Below are positions 1 to 12,000 of a stretch of 64,000 nucleotides of DNA, in pieces. The translations under genes were made by a program, and so were the position numbers. How positions within the stretch are numbered: position 1 is the stretch's first letter; each line of letters starts with the position of its first letter. The notes beneath the pieces were generated by a model, which saw only the letters and a program-made list of their open reading frames with translations, did no database searches and was not told the origin of the DNA. The DNA is from Coprinellus micaceus (Eukaryota > Basidiomycota > Agaricomycetes > Agaricales > Psathyrellaceae), in contig OX596340.1 in NCBI GenBank assembly GCA_951394405.1, positions 1,488,001-1,552,000 of the forward strand, read 5' to 3'.

Positions 1-2498
1 CGCGAATAGTGAATTGGACAATGTTCAGAGCGCTTGAGCCCTTGATCGTTCCACGAGCTGAACCTGGGGTCTTGGTGGGTGCCATATCTAAGCGGCAACA
101 TCAGAATTGAGTCTATGAAAGTATGCATTTGGGGCTTACCAGGGGCTTTGACCGCAGTTTCTCTGAAAGGAACGATCGGTTTTGAAGGTTGGATCTCGAC
201 TCGGGCAAACCGCTCCCTCAGATCCTTAAGGCATCTCTGTCGGAACATATCAGCACAGACTTCGCTATGAGAGGAAGTTAGCTTTACCTCCAGATGCAAT
301 TCGCCAGCGGTTAGAATGACGTGCTCTCCTGTTTGTTGTTGGAATGTCTCCACGCATGGATCTGACTGGCTCAGCAGCTTCAGACCGTTCACGAGCTTAG
401 GCATATCCGCGGGTTTCGCAGGTTCCAAGGCCACCCGAACGATGGGGGCACTCTACAGTAAAGGCTAAGATGAGCGGGGATTAGGACATGTACGGAAACG
501 AAACGTACCGAACGGTTCACAGCACCAAAATTGACGAGGCATGGCTTATGTGCCAGAGCATCGTCAATATCTACCTTGTTAGCCTCACCCATCGCACAAA
601 TAGTTGCGCTTCTCCAGGCCTTGCCTTCCAGCCCCTTGATCGCGAATATATTGCCCGCCCTCACAGACTCGACGGCGACCAACTCCCTCCCCATCATCAC
701 ATACAAGCCCTCAACCTCAGCCTTCAACAGATATCTCGCGTTGCGGGGGTGTGTGGGGTCCAACATCGGATTGTATTTGGGCAGCACTGCATAGACCGGG
801 TTGCCTACGTGCAGGGTGCCAGAGTACAGTCGAGCGAACCCGAGGATAACCTCAGCGTTCTTAGCTTTCTCCTCCTTCTCCTCCTCTGTAGGGCCGCCCG
901 CAGGAGCTTCGGACGCCGCTCTAGAGAGAAGTTGGGGCGTCGGCACCTCTCCACCATTCCGAGTAGCGGCTTCTCTTGCCGCGCGGGCCTCCTTGGCTCT
1001 GGACCTCATTTCCTCCGCCGTGAGGACTTTCTTTTTATTCTCCGGAAGGTCTTTGGCGGTGACGGCAAACATCTTGGAAACGTATCCAGCGACGTAGGCG
1101 TCAGGGGCAGACTTGGACGCGTAGAGATCCTCTTCAGACTTATTCTTGGGAGGGAGGGTGTTGTCGCGGAGGTCAGGGTAGAGCATCTTGGGAATGCGAA
1201 TAGCCTGCGCGACAGCCGGAGGAGGGATGATGTCGATGGCAGCCTGGATGATGCCAGTGGACAACGAGAGCCATTGGGTAAAGATGAGCTGAAGAAGGTT
1301 GCGAGTGTCGTTTGACCTCATGTCTCGAGGCAAAATCTTCAAGTTGAGTGTTTTCACGATCTTCTCAACCTTGTCCGGATTTCTATAATTTGTCAGTCGA
1401 GGGTTCCTTATAGAGTAAACAGGACGTACGTATTGATTACGACCGAGTCGTAAACCGCCCAAATGTTTTCTAATACGAATTGCACGAACAGAGGTTTGAG
1501 TGCCCGCCCTCGAAGGTGTTTATAACTTATCACCTTCTTCGTTTTCGGATCGATAAAATAGTCTCCCCATAGCACTCGCCTCAGGTTGGCCTCTTTGATC
1601 CCTAACTTTTGGGCGTACAGTTGAGCAAACTTGCCTACTCTGAAGCCCCATCCGTCGATAGCTGAGGCGAAGATGACGTTCCCCTTCTCCGGAGCAAAGT
1701 AAATATCCTCGTCGTCCTTCTCTTGGAACTCGACGTCATCGTGGACGTGTGCTTCTGTCTCGTCTGCCTGAGCTTCCTTCTTCTCTACAAGGCGACGTTC
1801 GCGCTCTTCACGCCACCGGAGATCGTCCTCCATCCTATCGCTCGCGAAGAAGCTTCCCATAACGGCGTTTACGTCTTCGATGAGCCTCGCTAGGTGGTGG
1901 TATGCCTCCACAGGCGCGAGCTTGAGCTCTGTGATTAACCGATCCATTTTGTTGATGACGAGGATAGGCTTCAACCGGTCATGCCATGCTTGCCGGAGGA
2001 CTGCAATCGTCTGAACGCGATAGTTAGCGAACGTCCATGGATGTGTAATAGAGACGAACCTGTGTGCATACACCCTCCACAACGTCGACCAAAACCAACG
2101 CTCCATCACAAAGTCTCGCGGCTGTCGATACCTCGGTAGAGAAATCTACATGTCCTGGCGTGTCGATCATATTCACGATGTAGGTCTTCGTCCGCCTTTC
2201 TGGACTCCCTGTAAGCAGGTCTAATGCAGCAAGAGCCGGAGAGGCACGTACCACCCTCAACCGTATTATCCAATACCTGAAACTTGAGAGATACTGCGCT
2301 GCTCTCCATCGTAATACCGCGCTCCTGCTCGTCTTCTCGGCTATCCAAATACCTCATCTTTCCCGCCATCCTGGACGAGATGATGTTATTTGCTGCGAGG
2401 AGTGTGTCCATTAGCGTCGTCTTTCCGTGATCGACGTGGCCCATAGTGGTCAGGATGCGAATGTTCGCGGGGTCCGGAGGGCTGTTCATTGTCGCCAT
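1..2498 (-). CDS. EFL1: EFL1/RIA1, elongation factor-like GTPase (60S maturation), C-terminus outside window
   Basis: Cytoplasmic GTPase of the EF-2 family. With Sdo1/SBDS it evicts Tif6 from pre-60S subunits. The exons in transcription order are 2498-2252, 2208-2060, 2010-1430, 1382-509, 452-288, 236-140 and 87 to beyond base 1, and all phases agree. The G motifs are visible: GHVDHGKT at residues 20-27, then ERGITME, DTPGH and NKMD, followed by EF-2-like domain II ([12 protein letters not shown]) and the start of domain III ([16 protein letters not shown]). A Lys/Glu-rich insert between the G motifs and domain II separates Efl1 from EF-2, and the [11 protein letters not shown] start is typical of Ria1. 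ATG 2498 is chosen because the upstream in-frame codon is TTG; the ATG at 2489 is an alternative. About 733 codons lie in the window, so roughly a third of the usual 1,000+ residues is missing at the left edge. Confidence 0.93.
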
Positions 2499-2599
2499 CG
2501 TGGTCGAGAGCAAGTGAAGTGAAATTGAGAAACTCGGGCGTCGGAGGGAGTCAAACCCTCGGCATCGAAGTCAATGACTTCAATCGAGTTCTCGGAGCC

Positions 2600-2615
2600 G
2601 ATAAGATAAGATAAG
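2600..2615 (+). promoter_or_regulatory. Three overlapping GATAAG motifs in the EFL1/CWF19 divergent promoter
   Basis: GATAAG occurs three times in tandem, sharing the G at each junction, in the 219 bp between the EFL1 and CWF19 start codons. HGATAR is the core site of fungal GATA factors (AreA/Nit2, SreA, White-collar classes). The motif is seen directly; binding and the identity of any factor are inference. Confidence 0.5.
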
Positions 2616-2717
2616 ATTTCGTGATGCCAACATGGTTCCCACGTGGTCACGGTTACGGTAAGGTTAAGTATGACGCCGTGTGCTCACGATTTCGAGTTTG
2701 AACTCGAACACGACGCC

Positions 2718-5700
2718 ATGGACGACAATTACTCGGCTTCTTCATCACGAAAAAGGGACCACTCTTCCTCTAGGCGCGAGGCTTTTCCGACCGGGGGCGG
2801 TGAACACCACAAGCGCAGAAAGAGTGACAATGAGGACGAGGACCGTAAGCATCACCATAAGCATAAGTCGAGGAGGCGAGATGACTCTGGCGACGAAGGG
2901 GGGAACAGGGAGAAGCACCGTAGCAAGAAGCACCACAAAGAGAGGAAGGAAAGAGGGCCTGACGATGAGGAGAGGCATCGAAGGGACAGGGACAAGAAGG
3001 ATCACGGGTCTGACAACGAAGAAAGGCACAGGAAGCACAAGCACAAGAAGGACAAGGACCGAAAGAAGGATAAGGGCAAGTCGAGGGCGGGAGAGGATGA
3101 CCACAATGCCATGCAAATTGTTGACGATGATCCCGACGACACGGCATTCTGGCGCGAGAAGGATATAACTATGGAGGGGGAACGGGTGAGTCGGTCGATC
3201 CTCTTGCAGGTGCACTCAGGACCGAAGCATGCTTCCAGGTACTGGCCACAGACATACCGACAGCCGAGAGTCTAAAGTTAACTTCGACGTCGGAAGACAA
3301 GCCTGGCGTATCCCTTCCAGGAGGCATCGCGTCAGAAACGCAGTTGAAACGCGACGATTGGATGCTCGCACCAGCTTCACTACCCCCAGTGCCGACAGAT
3401 GATCTGGACAGGCACGCGAAGGAGCAGCTTATCCTGAACGAGCAGTCACTGACAGAGGAATATGGAGAGGCGTCAGGTGGTGCTCGAACCATGGGAGGCG
3501 GCGTCGACTTCTTCTCCAGCCTTGGGACGGAGCGCCAGAAGAAAGCAAAGGCCGACAAGCCCAACCCAGACAATGTCAGTTTCGCAGTTCTATCATTTCC
3601 TGGTGCTCATTCTTCCTTAGGGCCCCATAATCCATCACCGAGAATTGAACCAGGACCTCAAAGAAGGCAAACAGATGTCCCGAGACAAGCCTCCTCCACC
3701 ACCTCCTAAGAACACACCCGGGGGTCCTGGGTCATCCTGGCGGATGATGCGCTTACGCAAGGTCTACGAGGCTGCAGAGGAAGAGGCCCGCCCCGCAGAA
3801 GAGGTCGGCATCGAGCGCTTTGGAAGTGTCGAGCAGTTTGAGGAGGCGAAGGAGGAGCGACGGATTCTCGACGAGCGGCAAGGGAAGAAGGCTGAGCGAG
3901 GGAGGGAAAGAGGACGTCAAAATGACAGCCAAGGCGGAGCAAAAGGGTTTATGTTCAACGACTTTGAGGCTAGCGGAGGGTCGAGCCGGAGTTCCTCGTT
4001 CAAACGGCCAGGCGGACACACAGCACCTCAGAGTGGCCCCTCCACTCCCTCTTCAGCCTCAGGGCCACCGGGACGTTCTGCTGCCCCCAACAAGCGAGTA
4101 GACTCTCTGAGATTACCATCTCAAGCCAATTCCCCTCTTGCTCAGTCGCACACCCCCATTCCGTCTGTCATGACCCCGCCCCCACTGGCTGCTACAGGCG
4201 CCCGTCGTGCCCTGTCACCTTCGTCCTTGAATAAATTGCAAGCCAAGGTCCTTCGTGCCAAGCTTATGGGCGACCCTAATGCAGATAAGTTGGAGAAGGA
4301 ATATGAGGCTGAGTCTAGGAGAGCCCAAGGAATTGATTCGGAGTCGGGGATTCGTACCAAGGTTGAGATGCTGCCGACGTTGGACGCGAGAGGCCGCTTG
4401 TACGATGTTGGTAGGGGCGGTAAGGACGAGGATACAACCGTACCTGGGAACAGGAGGAAGAAGGAACCGAAGGCACGTCTGACTCGCAGCGCGGATATAC
4501 CAATGCTAACGATTTCCATTAGTTCGAGACCCATGATCGCAAGACCGGGGAGGTCATTAGGATCAACGCCGACGACGACGAAATAACTCTGGGAGAGATG
4601 CTGAGGCAGGAGCGTTTCGGTGCTGGTAGCGCAGACCAAAAGAATCTGAATGCACAATTCGCCAGTGCTATCATGAAGGATGGGAAATTCCAGGTTCATT
4701 TCGTCCATCCTCACCGCGTGCTCTAGACACTGACCCCCCCTGCAGAACGACCTGGACTATATTGACGAGAACGCGGAGAAGCTTGCGCGGCAGAAGATGC
4801 GTTCAGACGCTATGAAGCGGCAGTTTGCCATCAACGATTACAAGAAAACCCAGAAGGCGTTGTCGACTTGTCAGTTCTGTTATGGAGAAGACGACTCGCC
4901 ACCGAAAGCGCCGGTCATAGCTATGGGCACGAGGGCATATCTGTCGTGCACATTGAACGAGGAGCTCGTTCCCGGGCATTGCTTGATTGTTCCCATTCAA
5001 CACCATCTGAACATGCTAGAAGCCGATGACGATGTCTGGGATGAAACCAAGGTGAGTTGGCCGTTTCTGGAAAGCACACAAACTGCTTACTGGATACAGA
5101 ATTTTATGAAATGCCTCATGCGGATGTTCTCCGAGGAAGATAAAGGAGTCATCTTCTACGAGACTGTCATATCATTGAGGCATCAAAAACATACGGTTAT
5201 CGAATGTGTTCCGCTGCCTTGGGAGGCCTACGACTTGATTCCTGGGTACTTCAAGGTGGGTAATCACTCTGCTCCCATGAAGCCCCCGCTTACTCTGCAT
5301 CTTTAGGAATCCATCCTTGCATCCGAGGCCGAATGGTCCCAGCACCAGAAGTTGATTGACTTTTCGGCGCGTCCTGGAGGATTTAGACGAGCGATGGTGC
5401 CCAACCTACCTTATTTTATGGTTCAGTTTGACTATAAAGGTGAGAAGGGGTACGGGCACGTCATCGAAGGTACTGCCGACGCAATGGAGCATGAAGATGG
5501 CCTTGAAGAAGGCGAGAAGGGCGGAGGCGAATTCCCTTGGTGCGTCTTCATTCATCTCGGATAACAGCGACCGACTCATCGGTGTCCAGGTACTTTGCCG
5601 GAGAAATTATTGGCGGTGTCCTCGAGCTTGAGGCTCGCCGCTGGCGCCGGCCGAAGCGCGTCAACCCCGCCAGTCACAAGGATCGTGTGGAGGGATTCAG

Positions 5701-5752
5701 AGCCAAGTACGGGAAGTACGACTGGACAGGCATGTTTGAAGGCCGATCATAG
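2718..5752 (+). CDS. CWF19: CWF19-like spliceosome protein (CwfJ domains)
   Basis: Spliceosome-associated protein of the Cwf19/CWF19L family, thought to act late in splicing or in intron-lariat turnover in the nucleus. Eight exons: 2718-3185, 3239-3574, 3621-4472, 4523-4693, 4746-5051, 5100-5255, 5307-5539 and 5590-5752, giving 894 aa. The N-terminal ~150 residues are an Arg/Lys/Asp/Glu/His-rich disordered tract. The C-terminal third carries CwfJ_C_1 (CQFCYGEDD, then the HIT-like PGHCLIVPIQHH) and CwfJ_C_2, ending KYDWTGMFEGRS. The third intron (4473-4522) starts with GC, not GT; it is the only way to join EPK to the conserved FETHDRKTGE, and it has a CTAAC branch site. An in-frame ATG at 2670 would add 16 residues; 2718 gives the more usual acidic start. 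Confidence 0.92.
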
Positions 5753-6172
5753 TTCAAATTGGAATCCGGAGGGTTGCCTTTTTCTGCTATCTTCAATCTA
5801 TTCGCTTTCTTGGCTTATTGAGTGAGTATCTTCCAGTGTCTCTACCCTTGCTTCGACGACACATCCGCTCGCCCTGGTCGCAGCCAAGGTAAGGGGCGGC
5901 CGTTACTAGTTGCCTGCATCAGTGTCGTCCGATGCCCTGTACTTTCGATAATCCGTACTAACAATGTAGCCCTTCTTGGGGACACCCTTCAATGCATAAA
6001 TTCCTGATAACGTCTTCTCCCAACCCCTCTCAGCAAGTCCCGTCGTCATCGTCGGTTAATTTTGCATGCCATCTGTTCTGCTATTGTGAGAAAATGTGAC
6101 GAAACAAGACTGGCCACAAAGCGTTCCAATTCCTTGAACCTCTACCAGTCTTCTTGCCCATTTCCCTCGCCC
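5753..6172. other. Intergenic, CWF19 3' side to GT61 promoter
   Basis: About 420 bp between two same-strand genes. I see short T-rich runs but no conserved ORF, RNA gene or repeat. It should hold the CWF19 terminator and the GT61 promoter. Confidence 0.5.
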
Positions 6173-7894
6173 ATGGCCCCAGCGGCCCCCACCAAGCGGG
6201 AGATTGCCATCGTCGTCTTCCTTCTGTCTTTCTTCTTGCTCTTCTCGAATCTACGCTCGTCAACAAGCCACTTCATCCCGGCCGCGTTTCGGGCTAATGC
6301 ACCCGCGAGGGCGAATGAGACACAGGTCGGCGTAGCGCCCATCGACGATGTGCGGCAGCCGTTCAATACGAGGCTTTCATGGACCATCGATGTACCCCAG
6401 ACGAAGATTGTGTCGCATGTACCAGGTCCGTCGTAGTAGCAGAGGACCCTTTCCGTCAAGTGGCACTGAATTGGTCGCGCAGGCTGGACGATATTCGACA
6501 GGCTGTATGTCTACAAAGGCGTTGTGTATATCGTCTCAGACGAGGCCTCGACGATACCCGATGTGCAGTTCATATATTCAAAGGGGCACGACATCAAGCC
6601 CGGAGCCACAGCAGAGGAGGAGCGTCTACCGACTGACAATGAGATTCGGGTCATCAACACTAAGGAGGCGAGGAGATTGTTTGGGACAGGAGCGCAGCTC
6701 ATCGACGGCGTAAATGTGAGTGTTACTTCGAGTCTTTACTCTAAAATACTGTCTAAGCCCTCCTAGTTCTTCGTCAATGACCCACCACAATTGTACGTCA
6801 GCTCCTAGGTCATTCCACATGCTCTGAATCCTAATTTTGGATGCCAGCATAACACACTACTACCATTGGTCTGCAGAACTATGGTTCGGATTCTGGCGCA
6901 CGTACTCCTCGCTCGACCCCTCCATCTCCGCCGACGGTAACACCACCCTCCCCTCGCTCCGCCGCATCATCTTCAACCACCTCGACAACGCACACTGGCG
7001 AGACTATGCCTCCATGAGCGAATGGGTCGTCCGCTCGTCATTCCCGTCCTGCACCATGGAGTTCAGAGCCGACTGGGAGGACCGAATCCAGATGGCCACA
7101 CCCTTCGTCTTCGACCGTGTCCTCCTGGCGGACAGATCTGCCGCTATGCTGTCCTACAACTATCAACGATACCAGCGCACAGCGAGCGCGGCGTTTGGAC
7201 TGCCAGGAAGCGTGAATTGGTGGATGCCTATCAGGAACAATGTCATCCAGTTCGCAGGTCTTGATCCTAGTGTGGGAGGAGGAACCACAGCAAAGCCGGT
7301 TATCACCTACATTTCCAGACAGAAGTGGGGAAGGCGTATGCTAAAACCGGAGGACCATGAGAGACTTGTAGACAAACTTCGAGAGTTGGAGAGACAGTAT
7401 GACTGGGAAGTGAATATTGTTAACGCAGAGGATATGTCGAGAGTGGAACAAATTCGGTTAGCAGCGCGAACCACGGTACGTTCCATGTTCTCAAATTGAA
7501 CCCCTAGTGACTTGACGAAACGGTGATGTGTAGATCCTCATGGGCGTACATGGGAATGGTCTGACTTCTTTGCTTTGGATGAAGCCGAATCCTAGGTCAA
7601 CCGTCATGGAGTTCTTCTATCCACAAGGCTTTGCCCACGACTATGAATACACAGCTCGAGCCCTGGGCATGGTGCATTACGGGTTCTGGAATAACGAGTG
7701 CGTAGTATCATCCATGGCTGTCTGCTTTTTAATTTAGTTGCTGATTGGCACCTTGTAGACATTTCACAAGTCCCGCCCTCCCTCTACCACAGTATGTCGA
7801 AGGCTTCCAAGGTAACTCAATACCAATCGACGCGGACGTCGTGGCGCGACTGTGCGTTGAGCGACTCACACTGGTGAGCGAACTCGACGACTAG
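6173..7894 (+). CDS. GT61-family glycosyltransferase, type II Golgi membrane protein
   Basis: Predicted glycosyltransferase of family 61 (DUF563; relatives include plant xylosyl/arabinosyltransferases, animal EOGT and fungal capsule enzymes); donor and acceptor cannot be told. Six exons: 6173-6425, 6483-6715, 6767-6792, 6848-7475, 7534-7697 and 7759-7894, giving 479 aa. Exon 3 is only 26 nt. One hydrophobic segment at about residues 10-27 (IAIVVFLLSFFLLF), preceded by Lys-Arg, predicts a cytoplasmic N-terminus and a lumenal catalytic domain. The GT61 signature is clear near the C-terminus: MGVHGNGLTSLLWM, then VMEFFYPQGFAHDYEYTARALG and HYGFWNNE. The start is the first ATG just before the membrane anchor; an ATG at 6062 in the same frame would bury the anchor and is less likely. 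Confidence 0.88.
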
Positions 7895-9026
7895 TCGCCC
7901 ACACTACCTCCAGCGCTTCGTTTCCAACCCAAATGATATCCAACCGACTTTGGAGAGGGTTTCCACCCACCCGTACCCCGCCACCACCATTTATTGGCTC
8001 GTCCCCAAACGCGCCTCACAACATAGACTATATGGACCTCCCTTTCATTCACACTCAGGGGACGACCCATCCACCCTCGCATCATCATCACGTACGATAT
8101 ACGGACAGAATCATCGCTTCATCGGTTTTGCATAGTCATCGGAATGCTTCATCTCTTCGATCATCCTCCATTCACCTTTCCTCCCTACCACCGCTATCCA
8201 TCTGTTCGCCGACTGGCTACTTGGGACATTATATATGACGGGATGGGATGACGTGTGGGACGCCACGCAGCAATAGAGTAGATATCTAATACGGTCTCCT
8301 TGTGCTTCCGGTAGTAACTTATTTCAAGGATCTAATTCTCGGACATACTGTCAGCGCGGCCGTTGGGTGTGGAGTCTACTACTAGCTGCGGGGTTGACTC
8401 TGCAGGACGTCCGATTCGAGGTGAGCCCGTCGTTCCCGCCCACGATTTACACTCAGTACTCAGAAATCGAACTCCCAGCGGCAAGCTTTGAATAATGCGG
8501 AGGGGCTGCGGCTTGTCGTACAGCTGATTTATCGCGTGAAGCCGTGCGTGTGGACCGTTGACGTCGTTGACCCTCCCCAGATGAACGAATTCCGATCATT
8601 GCGTGGAGCCCTTTCCAGAAGTGTTTCTACTGACCTCCTTATATTACTGCTAACGGAAGTAAACATTTTGGGGTCTGGCTGAAAGACCTTGACCTGGACT
8701 ACTACCTTGTTCTCCTAGACGGAGAGCGTCCATGGACACTGGATGCCAGCACGGGTAACCCGATGCCTTCGTTCGAGATCTGCGTTGTGAATCTAATCGC
8801 TCAGCACTTCTCTTCTTCTGGCGCGTCACCCCTCCAACCGTCTGATTTTCGCTCACTGGCGATCGATCAATATCATGTCGATGGGAAGAGGGGTTTGAGA
8901 GGGAGGCTGGGCCGTGAATAGACCAGAATTTCGAGAAGGGAAATCTTTCGGTTTGGCTGCTCGAGATAGGCACGATTCGAGGGGAGAGCGCCTCTCATAT
9001 CATGACGTCATACGATAATATGGTAT
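7895..9026. other. Intergenic, GT61 terminator and phytochrome promoter
   Basis: About 1.1 kb without a supportable gene. Short ORFs around 7933-8238 and 8650-8973 have no recognisable family and no splice-supported extension. It must hold the 3' end of the GT61 gene and the upstream region of the phytochrome. Confidence 0.5.
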
Positions 9027-12000
9027 ATGTTGGAATTGCGAAACAAATCACTCAACCTCCTTATGTCTGCCAAATTATCCGACTCTGAACACACCCAAAA
9101 GTCATCGCGTCGCTCTGCCCCGTCTTCTTTCTTCGTTTATCCCGTCAGATCCCTTCTTACAGGCAGAATACAGCCAGCCCCCGACTCGGTCCAGTATGGA
9201 CCAGCAATCCCGTTACCAGTCCCCCAGCGAAGTAGTTCAGGCAGCCGCGTCGACTGCTCAATAGTGGGACACGCAGAAGGGCTGAAAGGGGGAGCTCCGA
9301 TGGGGGAGGTCGACACAACAATCGGGGAGCAGGGTGACGTTGAAGGGGGTCACACATCACGACGACCTCGACCCACCGACGAACAGGAGGATTCTTCACC
9401 CAGCCCACTGTCCAGCCCTCCGAAGCAGCAGAGATCACGGAGCGTGCCAGACCCCGGCTCCAGGTTCTCGAGGCAGAAAGGCAAGGGAAAGACTAAATCT
9501 CGCACGAATTACCGCCATTTCCCTGCAGACAACGCCAGCTTGGCCAAACCCTTTTCGACCGCGTTGTCACGACCTCTTCCGGACTCGTCGCCGTCTCCTG
9601 AGCTTGTGAACAATCCGGAAGGTGATGTATTTGGGATGCAGAGTCCGCCTTTACCAATCGTCGCGGGGCCCGCCCTCGCCGCAACCAGCACCTCACTGCT
9701 CCCCACCCCACCCATCCAATCCCCCGAAAAAGTCAACGAGCAACCAGTCTCGCGCAGTGACCCAGCACCCAGAGATGTATCGGCCGAGGTGGCGCAAGAT
9801 GGTCAGCATGGCCAGGAACCGCGTCTCCCATTCAATCTCTCAGAATATGGCCTTGTCCATCTCCCACCTCTTCCCAGCTCAGGGAACAGCAGTGAACAAT
9901 GGGGCTCTGATCAGTTCTGCTCTGCCAGTTCACAGTCAGGTAGTCAGTCTGATGCCTCAAACCCAGCAAAGCTGCGCCGGCGCCTCCAGAACATCGATGG
10001 CTCCCATCCAAGCTCCTCCTCTCTTGGAGGAGCTTTGCCCGGGTCGAATGACTCGGGATCGCTATCGAATCAAAGCTCAGATGGCCCACATGTCACCTTC
10101 CAGTTTCAGCATGTTCAGGACGCAGATGGCCACCACGTCATCGTGGGGCGGGAGGGTCAGCTGCAACGTTGCGAAGACGAACCCATTCGCACACCTGGCG
10201 CTGTGCAAGGCTTCGGCGTTCTCATCGCCGCCCAGGACATTCAAGAAGAGAACCTGCTCGTCGTGCGGCAAGTGTCCGAGGTGAGCACCGCATCGTTGCC
10301 TACTCGAGTCTCCGCTGACTCACTTGCTGTAGAACTCCACAGAGCTGCTGGGCCTCCCACCCAAATACCTCTTTTCTTTGGAGTGTTTCACGGACGCCCT
10401 ACCAGACGAGCAGGTGGATATATTTTGGGACAATATCAACTTCTTGCTGGAGCCCGGCGAGAAGTGTCTGAACGAAGAAAAGAGCTCGCCCCACGTATTT
10501 CTTCTCTCAGGATGGGGTGCACCCAACTCAGCGGCCCCAGGCGATCCTAATCAGCGGGACGGGAGGATAACATGGTCTTGCTGGTGCGCAGTACACCGTA
10601 TGGACAACCCAGACCCTTCGAGGCCTGGCCTCATCGTGATTGAGTTGGAGCTGGAGAAGGATAAGCTCAATCCTCTATACCCTGTGGTCGAAGCACCTGT
10701 CGTCGCGCTGCCTCGTCCAGCAGCTCCTCGCCGCCCATTAGCTCAAACAACGCGTGTGTCGCCATCAGGTTCCGGGGAAGGGACAACATCGTCCTCAGAC
10801 CCGGGGACAATCGCCCCGTCTCAGTCACCACCATCCGAAACGTCAACTTCGATGAGCTCAGAGACACTGTTCGGGTTGGATGGCGACGATGATTGGCTGC
10901 CGGACAAGGAGCGGATTCTAGAGAGCACCACCACCCATTCTAAACCAATCCCTGCACTCGAGCGCCTCCGACACATGTCCCGAACTACAGGTCCTGAACC
11001 CAGTCCTAACACCCTCAAGGGACAACAACGGCGTGCGCGACGCCAGGCAGGGCGAAGCAGCGCTGCTGTGGGCATGATGGACGTCTTCGCAGTTATGACC
11101 CAAATAAACAATCAGCTCGGTGCGGCGATGGACCTCGAGAACTTTCTCAAGATCGTGGTTGGTGTTATCAAGGACTTGACCCAGTTCCACAGGGTTATGG
11201 TGTACCAGTTCGACGAAGTGTGGAACGGCCAGGTTGTGGCGGAGTTGGTGGATTGGAGCAAGAGCCATGATCTATTCATGGGGTTGCATTTTCCTGCAGC
11301 CGATATCCCAGCTCAAGTGGGTCGTTTGTGGGCTTTCGACGGAGAGGTTGGCTCATGCAAAATCTTTAGGCCCGTGAACTATACGCCATCAGTAAGGCTT
11401 TTTTAAACTTCTTCGCAAGGGCAGGGGTATCATGATCGTGCTCAGACAAGGTACGACTGTTGTATGACCGGTCACAGAGGACGGCGCGGATTGTGTGCAA
11501 GTCTAAAGAGGACCTCGAAACGCCGTTGGTGAGCGTACGGCTTTGGAAGGCCAAGGCTGCGACTAATGAAATTTCAGAATATGACGCACTGTTATCTGCG
11601 GGCCATGAGTCCCATTCATATCCAGTGTAAGAAAATACTTATTTTTCGCCGTTTCCCGTAGCTAAGTACATCATGGGGCTAGATCTGGAGAATATGGGGG
11701 TCCGTGCATCCATGTCGATCGTAAGTGCTCCAACCTCCGTTCGTACCCAGGCCGTTCACCACTTAATACTTCAATCCTCTATCTAGTCCATCCTATCGTT
11801 CGGTCAACTATGGGGCTTGGTGACATGCCACTCATACGGTGCACACGGCATGAGGGTATCCTTCCCTGTCCGACAGATGCTCAGGCTCCTTAGTCAGGCT
11901 ATCTCAAAGAATATTGAGAGGTTGAGTTACGCACAGAGGTTGCACACGAGGAAGCTCGTAAGCCAGTTTCTTGCTACTCAGTACAGAGGCACCTGATTTC

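Noticed and set aside
488..1315. 275-aa plus-strand ORF
   Set aside because: Antisense to conserved EFL1 coding sequence; the EFL1 frame carries EF-2 family motifs and this one carries none.
2541..2580. tRNA 3'-half look-alike on the minus strand (5-bp stem GAGGG/CCCTC with a 7-nt loop)
   Set aside because: The loop lacks the invariant C, and no matching acceptor 5' strand, D-arm or anticodon arm is found upstream.
2745..3215. 156-aa minus-strand ORF rich in Leu/Val
   Set aside because: Mirror image of the Arg/Asp/Glu-rich low-complexity head of CWF19.
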